35,865 bases of DNA. Origin: Actinomycetota bacterium. GTDB taxonomy: Bacteria; Actinomycetota; Aquicultoria; Aquicultorales; Aquicultoraceae. Below the pieces are notes generated by a model, which worked only from the letters and a program-made list of their open reading frames with translations, was not told the DNA's origin and ran no database searches. The position numbers were made by a program, and so were the translations under genes. The stretch is taken from the NCBI GenBank assembly GCA_014859275.1, contig JACUUO010000014.1, forward strand, positions 1-35,865, in the 5' to 3' direction. Position 1 is the stretch's first letter. The number at the start of each line of letters is the position of its first letter. Below, piece by piece: positions 1-8,035 of the stretch.

Positions 1-2
1 CA

Positions 3-1049
3 ACATTAGATGTTGATAAGATATTGCAGAGGGTTGTTGTGGAGGCCGCAAAGGCACTAGGCTGCGAATCAGCCGGAATTGGTCTGCGTGAAAACGGTTA
101 CTGGACACTAAGGCATGTCTATGGATTGCCCCAAACGCTGGTTGGAGTGAAGTTTACCGACGAGGAATCCCCTCAAGCGGTCCTTGCCGCTAGAACCAGA
201 AGACCTCTTGCTATCAATGACGCTTGCCATGACGAAAGAGTCAATCGTGAAGTAACGGAAAAGTATAAGGTTCGCTCACTAATGATAGTTCCACTGATAG
301 TAAGAGAAGACGTTATAGGCCACATCTCTTTCATTTATCACTCAGATGCGGTTCCCTTTACCGAAGCGCAGATCGATTTTGCTAATAAGCTGTCACCGGC
401 AGTCTCACTTGCCTTGGAAAACGCTAGGCTTTATGCGGCCCAGCGAAATATCGCAGATACCCTGCAAGAGGCACTCCTTATCGTGCCACAAAGGATACTG
501 GGCATAGAATTTGGACACCTCTATCACTCTGCAACTGAAGCCACAAAAGTTGGCGGTGATTTTTACGATCTCTTTGAGCTAGAGCACGGAAAAGTCGGCA
601 TCACCTTAGGAGACGTCTCCGGTAAGGGGCTAGAGGCGGCAACCTTAACATCAGTGGTCAGAAACACAATTCGAGCCTACGCTATGGAAGGCTACAGTCC
701 ATCAGAAATTATGTCAAAGGCTAATGATACGGTGAGGATGGTATCGGGCCAGGCCTCCTTCATCACTGTGTTCTTTGCTGTGCTCGATACAGATACTGGT
801 AAACTTACCTACTGCTCAGCCGGACACCCCCCAGCAATAGTACAACGAGTATCAGGTGTTGAACTACTTAAAGAGCACTCGCCAATCATTGGAGCATTTG
901 CGGGCGTTAGCTACACGGAAACACGGGCAGACCTTCAAAAAGGCGATATTTTAGTCCTTTATACCGATGGGGTCACTGAGGCCAGAATAGGAAATCTCGC
1001 TAACTCTCAAAGTAGGCCGCCCCTGAAGTTGCCGATTCCCAAACAATGA
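3..1049 (+). CDS. GAF-PP2C (RsbU/SpoIIE-type) phosphatase, 5' cut by window edge, 3' truncated
   Basis: The reading frame is open from the window edge (first codons read TLDVDKIL), so the start lies upstream. A GAF domain fills about the first 140 residues and is followed by the helical linker ADTLQEALLIVP and a PP2C/SpoIIE phosphatase domain with GGDFYD, GDVSGKG, YCSAGHPP and YTDGVTEAR. Homology to the intact paralogue at 2308 stops right after YTDGVTEAR (about 986). The last 20 residues are encoded by the antisense of queD and resemble nothing in the family. The lost part, about 60 residues, contains the TDD metal-ligand motif seen in the paralogue. RsbU-type phosphatases dephosphorylate STAS anti-anti-sigma factors; this copy probably cannot, so it is either decaying or only a sensor. 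It overlaps queD tail to tail by 50 bp. Confidence 0.85.
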   Translation, partial: TLDVDKILQRVVVEAAKALGCESAGIGLRENGYWTLRHVYGLPQTLVGVKFTDEESPQAVLAARTRRPLAINDACHDERVNREVTEKYKVRSLMIVPLIVREDVIGHISFIYHSDAVPFTEAQIDFANKLSPAVSLALENARLYAAQRNIADTLQEALLIVPQRILGIEFGHLYHSATEATKVGGDFYDLFELEHGKVGITLGDVSGKGLEAATLTSVVRNTIRAYAMEGYSPSEIMSKANDTVRMVSGQASFITVFFAVLDTDTGKLTYCSAGHPPAIVQRVSGVELLKEHSPIIGAFAGVSYTETRADLQKGDILVLYTDGVTEARIGNLANSQSRPPLKLPIPKQ

Positions 1050-1338
1050 CTTTTATTATCGTCGGAATGCGCTCTTTAAGCTGCGCATATAAGTACTTTG
1101 CTAAATTCTCTGCCGTTGGGTTTGGGATAATATCGTTAAGAAGCGAGTGATCAGGGAGAATCGCTTTAAGTGTGGCTTTGATATCAACAAAGTCATGCAC
1201 CATACCGTTATTTAAAGTTTCTGACCGTATGGTGCACTCAATGCGCCATGTATGGCCATGCATGTTTGCGCATTTACCCTTGTGCTCGGGCAAGAAATGA
1301 GCGGCATCAAACGTTTCATGCACATAGATCTCAAACAT
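1000..1338 (-). CDS. queD: 6-carboxy-5,6,7,8-tetrahydropterin synthase QueD
   Basis: A protein of 112 residues in the pterin synthase family, making 6-carboxytetrahydropterin from dihydroneopterin triphosphate on the way to preQ0 and queuosine. The zinc ligands H14, H27 and H29, the catalytic C23 (GKCANMHGH), and the C-terminal WESATSG with its glutamate are all present. The start at 1338 follows a GGAGGGGGG ribosome site; the frame is open further upstream, but that part only shadows queC. The ATG overlaps the queC stop by 8 bp, so the two are translationally coupled. It is slightly shorter than the usual 120 or so residues, and its last codons lie inside the 3' end of the truncated phosphatase gene. 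queE is not in this window. Confidence 0.93.
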   Translation of the reverse strand: MFEIYVHETFDAAHFLPEHKGKCANMHGHTWRIECTIRSETLNNGMVHDFVDIKATLKAILPDHSLLNDIIPNPTAENLAKYLYAQLKERIPTIIKVIVWESATSGAAYFES

Positions 1339-2026
1339 TGCCCCCCTCCAAATCAGACTGGTACGGAATCGGATCATCGAGTCCGTTGGCTTTGAATGCC
1401 GCAAGGCGTGACAGGCACGTTGCGCACTGCCCGCATGCTTTTGCATCCCCTTGATAACACGACCATGTGAGCTCAAAGGGGGCGCCCAGTTTATTTCCAA
1501 GGGCTATGATATCAGCTTTGGTAAGCCATTCGAGTGGAGTTATGAGGCGTACCTTATGGTAAGTGCCTACCCAAACGGCATTTTTCATGGCCCCGAGAAA
1601 TTCAGGCGTACAATCAGGATATGCCCAATTTAGGGCGTCTTCTGCATGAGCTCCAAAGTATATGGTCCCGGCCCCTAGTTTTAGCGCATATGCTGTCGCA
1701 ATTGAAATAAGGTTGCCGTTTCTAAATGGCACGTACGTTGAGGCGGGTCCAACGTTATCGGGATAGGGTCCATACGGGATATCGCTGGCCGAATCCATCA
1801 AAGATGAGCCAGCGTCTTTAAATAGTTCATTGGGAAGGGTTATTGACTTGAACACTCTAAGACCAAGATGGCCAGCGATTGCTTCTGCAGCTCCAGATTC
1901 CTTTGAATGTCTTTGACCATAGAGGATATTTAAACCGGCTACTTGGTTAAAGCCAGATGTTCGGCCGGCAATGGCAGCACACACTGTTGAGTCAATGCCC
2001 CCTGATAGCAGTACTACAGCTTCCAT
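1331..2026 (-). CDS. queC: 7-cyano-7-deazaguanine synthase QueC
   Basis: A 231-residue ATP-dependent enzyme converting 7-carboxy-7-deazaguanine to preQ0. It has the PP-loop SGGIDS at residues 8-13 and the zinc-binding cysteines C190, C198, C201 and C204 (CGQCATC) near the C-terminus, as expected for the family. The ATG is preceded by GAGGTG. It is the first gene of a queC-queD pair on the minus strand. I looked for a preQ1 riboswitch in the leader (2027-2200) and saw no recognisable one. Confidence 0.96.
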   Translation of the reverse strand: MEAVVLLSGGIDSTVCAAIAGRTSGFNQVAGLNILYGQRHSKESGAAEAIAGHLGLRVFKSITLPNELFKDAGSSLMDSASDIPYGPYPDNVGPASTYVPFRNGNLISIATAYALKLGAGTIYFGAHAEDALNWAYPDCTPEFLGAMKNAVWVGTYHKVRLITPLEWLTKADIIALGNKLGAPFELTWSCYQGDAKACGQCATCLSRLAAFKANGLDDPIPYQSDLEGGNV

Positions 2027-2307
2027 GATACACCTCGATAAGAAGGATTAATCGCTGCTAAAGTGATGTTAAATACTGACAGTATAACATACAGGGACAT
2101 ACAGGGCTTTTGCGCCATATTGCTAATCTGTATTGGGGTATATTGATATGTGAGCCCCCTTCATTCAGAATTTAAGCATTCTGTTAGCGCTTAAAAAAAA
2201 TCCCTTCATTATTCTCACGCTGAAAGGAATTTGGTAACGTTTGCGCGAAATAAATTAAGGAAAAACATCTATGTGACCATCAAGAATATGGTTACAAGGA
2301 GAGCGAC
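2027..2307. other. Divergent intergenic region queC / PAS-GAF phosphatase
   Basis: No gene of convincing quality. It holds a tandem pair of the 10-mer ACATACAGGG at 2087-2106 and, for the plus-strand gene, the ribosome site AAGGAGAG just before the TTG at 2308. On the minus strand TATACT (complement of about 2080-2085) could be a -10 for queC, but there is no good -35. Confidence 0.4.
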
Positions 2308-4005
2308 TTGGCAGAGCTAAATAAAGAAACTGAAAGAATAAGTGCAGAAGAAGAGTACGAGAAGTTGCTTAAGCAGATTAGGCAGGAGCAGCAGCATGCG
2401 ATAGAATTAGCGCTGACCCTCGAGAAAGAGCGAGATACACTTCAGGCCATCATGGAGAGCACCGATGCACACCTTGCCTATCTTGACCCAGCATTCAATT
2501 TCATCACGGTAAACTCCACCTATGCAGAGGGCTCGGGCCACACCAAAGAAGAGCTTATAGGTCGCAACCATTTTGATCTTTTCCCTAATCCAGAAAACGA
2601 GGCCATATTTAAAAGGGTAAGAGATACTGGAGAGCTGGTAGAGTATAGAGCTAAGCCTTTTGAGTATGAAGATCAGCCCTGGAGAGGTGTGACCTATTGG
2701 GATTGGACGCTTACCCCGGTAAAAGATGCTTCTGGCAACGTTATAGGCCTGGTGCTCTCTTTAGTAGATGTAACGGAAAGTATACGTGCGAAGCAGCTAA
2801 GCGACGCATTAAACGATATTAACGCCACCATAAGCTCAACCCTTAATATTGATGAGATAATGCAAATGGTTGTTGTCGATGCTGCCCAAGCAATAGGGTG
2901 TGAGACATCTGCTCTTGATACGCGAGAGGGAGATGAGTGGGTTATACGGTATGTATACAAATTCCCACGAGAATCGGTTGGGGCACACTTTAAGGCCGAG
3001 GATGTTCCTTTTGTTGAGCTTGCCGCTAAAACTAAAGAACCTGTTGTTATAAATGACTCATTTACCGACCCAAGAGTTAACCCAGAAGTTCAAAGAAGGT
3101 ATAACGTTCGCTCTGTTACGGTGTTACCTTTAATAATAAGAGAAGAGGTTTTCGGTGCATTATTCTTTAATTACCATGCGGTACAGCACACCTTTACCGA
3201 TCTCGAGATCGATTTTGCGAAGAAGCTCTCATCGTCCGTCTCTCTTGCTCTTGAAAATGCCAGGCTTTACGAGTCAGAGCGCCACATCGCAGATACCCTG
3301 CAAAAGTCTCTTCTCGTTATCCCAGAGAAAATAGGAGGCATAGAGTTTGGCTATCTCTATAGAAGTGCAACCGAGGCAGCTCAAGTGGGTGGGGATTTCT
3401 ACGATATCTTTGAGCTGGAGCACGGAAAGGTAGGTATCGTCATCGGAGATGTATCCGGCAAGGGAATAGAGGCTACAGCTTTAACCACAGTGGTTAAAAA
3501 TACCATCAAAGCCCACGCCTATGAAGACGGAACACCGGCTCTCATTATGGCAAAGACCAACGACTTAGTAAGAAGGGTAAGCTCACCCGGAACCTTCGTA
3601 ACGGTTATCTTTGCTGTTCTTGATACGGAGACGGGAAAACTTACCTACTGCAATGCAGGACACCCTCCAGCAATAATTAAGCGAGCCTCAGGTAGCGTTG
3701 AGTTACTTACGAAATTCTCACCCATCATAGGTGCATTCTCTGGTATGCACTATAGAAGCGGTAACGAAAAGCTTAAAAAGGGCGATATATTAATTATCTA
3801 TACCGATGGCATCATTGAGGCCCGCTGCAATGGAGGCTTCTACGGGGAAGAAAGGCTTGTTAAGTTTATAAAGAGCCTAGAGCCAACACCGGCAAATGAG
3901 GTGCCCAAAGCGATCTTTAACAATGTTATGAGGTGTGCTGGCAACAAACTTACCGATGATGTGGCAATACTTACGGTGTCACTAGAAGGTGAGAGAAATG
4001 CTTGA
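2308..4005 (+). CDS. PAS-GAF-PP2C (RsbU-type) sensor phosphatase
   Basis: A soluble protein of 565 residues: N-terminal coiled coil (about 1-47), PAS domain (about 48-155), GAF domain (about 165-322), signalling helix (ADTLQKSLLVIP, 328-339) and PP2C/SpoIIE phosphatase domain (345-560). The phosphatase motifs are complete: GGDFYD 361-366, GDVSGKG 380-386, YCNAGHPP 447-454, YTDGIIEA 498-505 and TDD 549-551. By family it should dephosphorylate a serine or threonine on a STAS anti-anti-sigma protein in response to signals read by PAS and GAF. The start is TTG with AAGGAGAG upstream. It is a close paralogue of the truncated gene at 3-1049, and the STAS-like gene at 4214 lies downstream. No transmembrane segment is seen. 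The ligands of PAS and GAF cannot be told from sequence. Confidence 0.92.
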   Translation: MAELNKETERISAEEEYEKLLKQIRQEQQHAIELALTLEKERDTLQAIMESTDAHLAYLDPAFNFITVNSTYAEGSGHTKEELIGRNHFDLFPNPENEAIFKRVRDTGELVEYRAKPFEYEDQPWRGVTYWDWTLTPVKDASGNVIGLVLSLVDVTESIRAKQLSDALNDINATISSTLNIDEIMQMVVVDAAQAIGCETSALDTREGDEWVIRYVYKFPRESVGAHFKAEDVPFVELAAKTKEPVVINDSFTDPRVNPEVQRRYNVRSVTVLPLIIREEVFGALFFNYHAVQHTFTDLEIDFAKKLSSSVSLALENARLYESERHIADTLQKSLLVIPEKIGGIEFGYLYRSATEAAQVGGDFYDIFELEHGKVGIVIGDVSGKGIEATALTTVVKNTIKAHAYEDGTPALIMAKTNDLVRRVSSPGTFVTVIFAVLDTETGKLTYCNAGHPPAIIKRASGSVELLTKFSPIIGAFSGMHYRSGNEKLKKGDILIIYTDGIIEARCNGGFYGEERLVKFIKSLEPTPANEVPKAIFNNVMRCAGNKLTDDVAILTVSLEGERNA

Positions 4006-4076
4006 TATAGACATTCTACAAATATCTCGCCAAACCCAACCTGCTAATTTTATCGCCAACTAACTCTATTCAGGGT

Positions 4077-4082
4077 TATAAT
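4077..4082 (+). promoter_or_regulatory. Possible -10 box before the STAS-like gene
   Basis: A perfect TATAAT with TCGCCA 18 bp upstream as a weak -35. It lies 130 bp before the STAS-like gene. A small hairpin (GAAAAT...ATTTTC, about 4130-4146) sits in the leader. Confidence 0.3.
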
Positions 4083-4213
4083 ATTTTACAGTAGACATCC
4101 AGCCACAAAACGTGGCACCATCAGAGGATGAAAATAGCGAATTTTCAGGATAGGAAATAAGAAAAGCTCTAGAGATTAATCGGGACGGAGACGGAGGGAG
4201 AGAAGAGGGCTTG

Positions 4214-4585
4214 GTGTCTGAATTAAAGCTAACATATACTCAAGTGAAGAACTTTCCATATATCAGGTTCGAAGGGGAACTAACTATAAATAATTTTACC
4301 GCTCTTCACCTGGTAGTAAAAGGCGCAACTAAGTTTGCTACGATACCTGTTATAGTTAATTTGAGTGGTGATTTGCTTATCTCAGACGAAATAAAGAAAG
4401 TTAGGTGTTGGCAATATCCGCCTACAATTCCTGATTATGCTAACAGAGTTGTCTTGCTCATAATTAGCACTGCCGAGCGGCTTGAGGAGATTAAGACGCT
4501 ATTGACGCCGCATAAGCTGCAGCACGCATCAAGCTTGCAAGAGGCAATAGATATACTAGGAAAAACATCAGGGGAATCGACTTAG
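4214..4585 (+). CDS. STAS-like domain protein without the canonical phospho-serine
   Basis: A protein of about 123 residues. The pattern IRFEGELTINNFTALHL, then a strand ending VIVNLSG, and a C-terminal stretch LLTPHKLQHASSLQEAIDIL look like the first strand, core strand and last helix of a STAS (anti-sigma antagonist, SpoIIAA/RsbV) domain. Where RsbV-type proteins have D-S-x-G this one reads ISDEIKKV, so the usual phosphorylation site is missing. Either GTG at 4214 or TTG at 4211 could be the start; GGAGGGAG and AGAGGG lie just upstream. Position after an RsbU-type phosphatase supports a role in partner switching, but the domain call is by eye and moderate. It has no membrane segment. Confidence 0.6.
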   Translation: MSELKLTYTQVKNFPYIRFEGELTINNFTALHLVVKGATKFATIPVIVNLSGDLLISDEIKKVRCWQYPPTIPDYANRVVLLIISTAERLEEIKTLLTPHKLQHASSLQEAIDILGKTSGEST

Positions 4586-4904
4586 TATCCTAGAGATCTT
4601 CCGTGATAAGGGCGTTGGTTTCTTACATTGACTTACCGTACTATCTCTTCTACCCTTAGCTCATGTCAGAAAACCCGGCTTGTATGGGTAGAGGAACGAT
4701 TCCATGAACTCCACGGATTAATTTCTAGTAATCGCTTCCCTGATATAAAGAGGTAATCGGATATTAACGGCTTGCCCACTTGCATCCATGAAATAGGCGC
4801 AGGGCGCGACATCTTACCTGCCTTTAAGCGGTCTCTTCACAACGATAGGCGTAAACGGTTAGCAGGCAAGCGCTAAATTAGTAGCGGGTAAAAGGTAGAA
4901 TTCA
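4586..4904. other. Intergenic region without recognisable gene
   Basis: No coding pattern. A 7-bp inverted repeat TCTACCC/GGGTAGA (4649-4655 with 4686-4692) is the only clear structure; the loop is long and no T-tract follows. Confidence 0.4.
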
Positions 4905-4933
4905 CTGACAATGACCGAGTTAAATAGTATAAT
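4905..4933 (+). promoter_or_regulatory. Sigma-70-type promoter of the HD-secD-secF operon
   Basis: CTGACA (4905-4910), exactly 17 bp, then TATAAT (4928-4933). Five of six -35 bases and all six -10 bases match. Transcription would begin near 4940, about 60 bp before the likely start of the HD gene. Confidence 0.65.
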
Positions 4934-5001
4934 TACTGCAGCACTTCCGCAAAGATATTTTATTAGTCATGGCGTAAATTCGTGGCAGAGGTGGAGTAGA
5001 T

Positions 5002-5667
5002 ATAATACCAGTAACGCTAGCAGAAGTTAAAGAAGACCCCTATGTAAGAGCGTATATCTCACAGGCGGATAGGCATATGGAAGCTATTGGCTTTACTGAG
5101 CACGGGTTCCGCCATGCTGATCTAGTAGCACACATAGCGATGAATGTGCTAAAGAGATTGGGTTTCCCAGAGCGGGAGGCTGAACTTGCCGGAATTGCCG
5201 GATATCTACACGATATTGGCAATTCAATAAGCAGGAGTTTCCATGCCGTCTCGGCTGCATTGCTGGCCCAATCTGTTTTGATACGGCTCGGTATGGATCC
5301 CGAAGAGATGCTTGTTGTAATGAATGCTCTGGGGAATCACGAAGAAGAGTACGGCGTAGCGGCCAGTCCGATCAGCGCTGCCATTATTCTTGCCGATAAG
5401 ACAGATGTGCACCGTAGCCGCGTGCGCACCCCGGACCCACTTACAACGGACATTCACGATAGGGTGAACCTGGCGGCACAGAGGTCGTTTTTAAGGGTTG
5501 ATGCCGACCGTAAGCTAATTGAGCTTGAAATAGATATCGATACTAATATAAGTCAGGTCATGGAATACTTTGAAATATTCTTGTCTCGTATGGTAATATG
5601 CCGTAGGGCGGCTGAGTTTTTGGGTTGCCAGTTCGGATTGGTTATAAATGGCGTAAAGCTTCTGTAG
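5002..5667 (+). CDS. HD-domain phosphohydrolase family protein, probable ATA start
   Basis: A soluble protein of about 221 residues with the metal-dependent HD hydrolase signature: H in FRHADLV, the HD pair in GYLHDIGN, a conserved GNHEEE, and the D in ADKTDVHRSRVR. The first ATG in frame is at 5077, but the frame upstream already reads VTLAEVKEDPYVRAYISQADRHME, which resembles the N-terminus of this family as I remember it, and 5077 has no ribosome site. A strong GGTGGAG (4989-4995) stands 6 bp before ATA at 5002, which is followed by I-P-V-T. No ATG, GTG or TTG lies between the in-frame stop at 4975 and 5077. Substrate unknown. It precedes secD by 11 bp and shares its promoter. Confidence 0.85.
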   Translation: MIPVTLAEVKEDPYVRAYISQADRHMEAIGFTEHGFRHADLVAHIAMNVLKRLGFPEREAELAGIAGYLHDIGNSISRSFHAVSAALLAQSVLIRLGMDPEEMLVVMNALGNHEEEYGVAASPISAAIILADKTDVHRSRVRTPDPLTTDIHDRVNLAAQRSFLRVDADRKLIELEIDIDTNISQVMEYFEIFLSRMVICRRAAEFLGCQFGLVINGVKLL

Positions 5668-5678
5668 GAGGGAAGGAA

Positions 5679-6995
5679 TTGACTGATAAGCAAAAGCACT
5701 TACTGTCACTCGGTCTTGTGTTGGTTTTGGTCGTAGGCGCTATATTAATGATATATCCCATCAATAAATCGACAAAGCTCGGCCTTGATCTGCGGGGTGG
5801 GTTGAACGTAACGTACACCGCAAAAGATACGCCTAAAGTAAAGGTAAATGAGGCGAGAATGAAACAGGCGGAATATATTATTAACCAGCGCGTTAATGGG
5901 CTTGGTGTAACTGAGCCGGAGATTCAGCGTGAAGGCGCACGCAACATAATGGTCCAGCTTCCCGGGATTAAGGATCCGGAAAAAGCAAAGGAGCTATTGA
6001 GAAAGACCGCGGTTCTGGAATTTGCTATTGTTCAGCCTCAGTATGAGGACATGAATGAAAGCCAGCTCAATCAAGCCAAGAAAGAGGGTAAACTAGTTCT
6101 CGGACCGGTGCTTCTTACCGGCGACAAGATTAAAAGTGCTAACGCAACCTACGGAAGTTCAATAGGAACACAGCCAATCGTTAATATGACATTTAATAAT
6201 GAGGGCGCACTCACTTTTGCGCAAATTACGGCGCAGAACGTAGATAAAAGATTAGCTATCGTATTAGACGACAAGATAATTACTGCACCCAACATCAGAA
6301 GCGCAATTCCAGATGGGAAGGCGATAATCGAAGGCATAAAATCTATAGATGAGGCTAAGGAAATTGCGCTTGTATTAAATACAGGCTCAATGCCGGTAAA
6401 TCTAGAGATACGGAATTATGAGAGAGTCGGACCCACCCTCGGCTCCGATGCGTTGCGCGCGGGCGTTATCGCAGGTATCGTTGGACTTATTCTGGTTGCC
6501 CTCTACATGTTACTTTACTATCAGGGTCTCGGACTGGTAACGTGGGTCGGCGTATCTGCATATGCAACTCTGGTTTTTGGTGTTATAGCAACCATGGGGC
6601 GTTTATCTGGCTGGACGCTCACGTTGCCGGGCATTGCCGGTCTAATTATAAGTGTCGGTATCGCTGCCGATTCGAAGATAATCATATTTGAGCGCATAAA
6701 GGAAGAGATGCGCTCGGGCAAGACCTTTAGAACGGCGGTTGATTCAGGTTTCTGGAATGGCTTTAGGGCCAGCTTGGATGCCGACCTAGTGACGATGATG
6801 GTTGCGCTGGTACTTTTCTTAGTGGGCATCGGTTCGGTGAAGGGATTTGCCCTAGTCCTAATAATCGGTCTAGCCTTAGATATTGTAATGATGCTGTTAT
6901 TCACGCGCGCATCGCTGGGCTTATTAGCTCAGATATGGCCGATAAAGAGCCCAAAGCTGCTTGTGAGAATAGGAAGGGTGATGCAGGGTGCGTAG
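5679..6995 (+). CDS. secD: Protein translocase subunit SecD
   Basis: 438 residues. SecD and SecF form the proton-driven RND-like complex that helps SecYEG export proteins. TM1 is at residues 7-27, followed by LGLDLRGGLNVTY, the short first extracytoplasmic domain, and five C-terminal membrane segments starting at GVIAGIVGLILVALYMLL. The fourth segment reads GIAADSKIIIFERIKEE, and a later motif reads DADLVTMM. Proteobacterial SecD has DAN in these places; ADS/DAD is the form I associate with Actinomycetota. The start is TTG at 5679 after AGGAGGGAAGGA; the longer frame from 5625 would overlap the HD gene and carry no SecD homology. It overlaps secF by 8 bp. Confidence 0.96.
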   Translation: MTDKQKHLLSLGLVLVLVVGAILMIYPINKSTKLGLDLRGGLNVTYTAKDTPKVKVNEARMKQAEYIINQRVNGLGVTEPEIQREGARNIMVQLPGIKDPEKAKELLRKTAVLEFAIVQPQYEDMNESQLNQAKKEGKLVLGPVLLTGDKIKSANATYGSSIGTQPIVNMTFNNEGALTFAQITAQNVDKRLAIVLDDKIITAPNIRSAIPDGKAIIEGIKSIDEAKEIALVLNTGSMPVNLEIRNYERVGPTLGSDALRAGVIAGIVGLILVALYMLLYYQGLGLVTWVGVSAYATLVFGVIATMGRLSGWTLTLPGIAGLIISVGIAADSKIIIFERIKEEMRSGKTFRTAVDSGFWNGFRASLDADLVTMMVALVLFLVGIGSVKGFALVLIIGLALDIVMMLLFTRASLGLLAQIWPIKSPKLLVRIGRVMQGA

Positions 6996-7947
6996 TTTCG
7001 ATTTTATCGGCAAGAAAAATATATGGTTCGCATTGTCAGCGCTCATTATTGCCCTTAGCTTAGTGGGAATCATCGGGCGGGGTTTCAACTATAGCATCGA
7101 TTTTAAGGGCGGAAGCGCATCCGAAGTGAAATTTGAGAAGGTTGCATCGGTAGAGGATATAAGATCTGTGCTTAAGTCTCAGGGGTTGGGCAATAGTAAA
7201 ATTCAGCCGGTAGAAAATGTTGCTGGGGGCGAGTTTGGATTAAAGGGCTCAGCAGGTAAAGGTAGTCAGATGCTGATTAGAACTGAAAAGCTTACCTCAG
7301 ATAAAGAGGAAAAGCTGTTCAGGGCATTAGATGAAAAATTTGGCGTAGCGGACCGCCGGACAAAAACTGTTGATGCCAGCTGGGGGTCGCAGATTACCGA
7401 ACGCGCCATATATGCATTTATCACGGCTCTAGTAATTTTACTAATCTTCATAACGGTTCGATATGAGTTTAAGATGTCGGTAGCAGCGATAGCGGCTCTG
7501 TTCCACGATATATTAATTACGGCAGGTGTTTATGCGCTCGTAGGCCGAGAAGTAAACCCAAATATGATTGCGGCGCTAATCACCATCCTTGGCTACTCAT
7601 TGTATGATACTATAGTAGTATTCCATAGGATTAAAGAGAACTCGACGAACATTGTCCGCACGACCTATTCAGCGATGGCCAACAGATCTATAAATCAGGT
7701 ATTTATGAGATCGATTAACACCTCGCTGACAACGCTTATGCCGATTACAGCAATACTGCTATTTGGCGGCGAGACGCTTAAGGATTTCGCTTTTGCGCTT
7801 ATGATCGGCACAATAGCAGGCACGTATTCGTCGATATTCTTTGCGTCGCCAATATTCGTGGTGTGGAAAGAGGCTGAGCCATACTACCGGAACCTGAAAA
7901 ATAAGTATGGAAGAGAAGCGGTAGCGCCAGTTTCGGCATCATCATAA
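6988..7947 (+). CDS. secF: Protein translocase subunit SecF
   Basis: 319 residues. The N-terminal segment WFALSALIIALSLVGII is followed by the SecF signature FNYSIDFKGGSASEVKF, a periplasmic domain to about residue 135, and five membrane segments with the conserved GYSLYDTIVVFHRIKEN. The length is normal. The GTG start overlaps the end of secD by 8 bp, so the two are coupled. yajC is not upstream; the HD gene takes its place. Confidence 0.97.
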   Translation: MRSFDFIGKKNIWFALSALIIALSLVGIIGRGFNYSIDFKGGSASEVKFEKVASVEDIRSVLKSQGLGNSKIQPVENVAGGEFGLKGSAGKGSQMLIRTEKLTSDKEEKLFRALDEKFGVADRRTKTVDASWGSQITERAIYAFITALVILLIFITVRYEFKMSVAAIAALFHDILITAGVYALVGREVNPNMIAALITILGYSLYDTIVVFHRIKENSTNIVRTTYSAMANRSINQVFMRSINTSLTTLMPITAILLFGGETLKDFAFALMIGTIAGTYSSIFFASPIFVVWKEAEPYYRNLKNKYGREAVAPVSASS

Positions 7948-7975
7948 TTTATATTAGAATTTAAGGAATAAGAGT

Positions 7976-7989
7976 TGGGATATATCCCA
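7976..7989. terminator. Possible bidirectional hairpin between secF and the antiporter gene
   Basis: The perfect 14-bp palindrome TGGGATATATCCCA sits in the 88-bp gap between two converging genes, flanked at a few bases by ATAAG and CTTAT, which can extend the stem. There is no clean T-tract on either strand, so termination is only a guess from position. Confidence 0.3.
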
Positions 7990-8035
7990 TCACTTATAAC
8001 GTACGACTTGCCAAGCAAGAATTATTTATATAGCC

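Noticed and set aside
1339-1500. N-terminal extension of QueD
   Set aside because: The extension is only an alternative frame of queC; QueD homology and a strong ribosome site begin at 1338.
2027-2300. preQ1 riboswitch for queC
   Set aside because: No conserved preQ1 aptamer sequence or terminator/SD-sequestering stem could be recognised on the minus strand.
5625-5678. N-terminal extension of SecD
   Set aside because: The residues before the TTG at 5679 overlap the HD gene, carry no SecD similarity, and the ribosome site AGGAGGG fits 5679.
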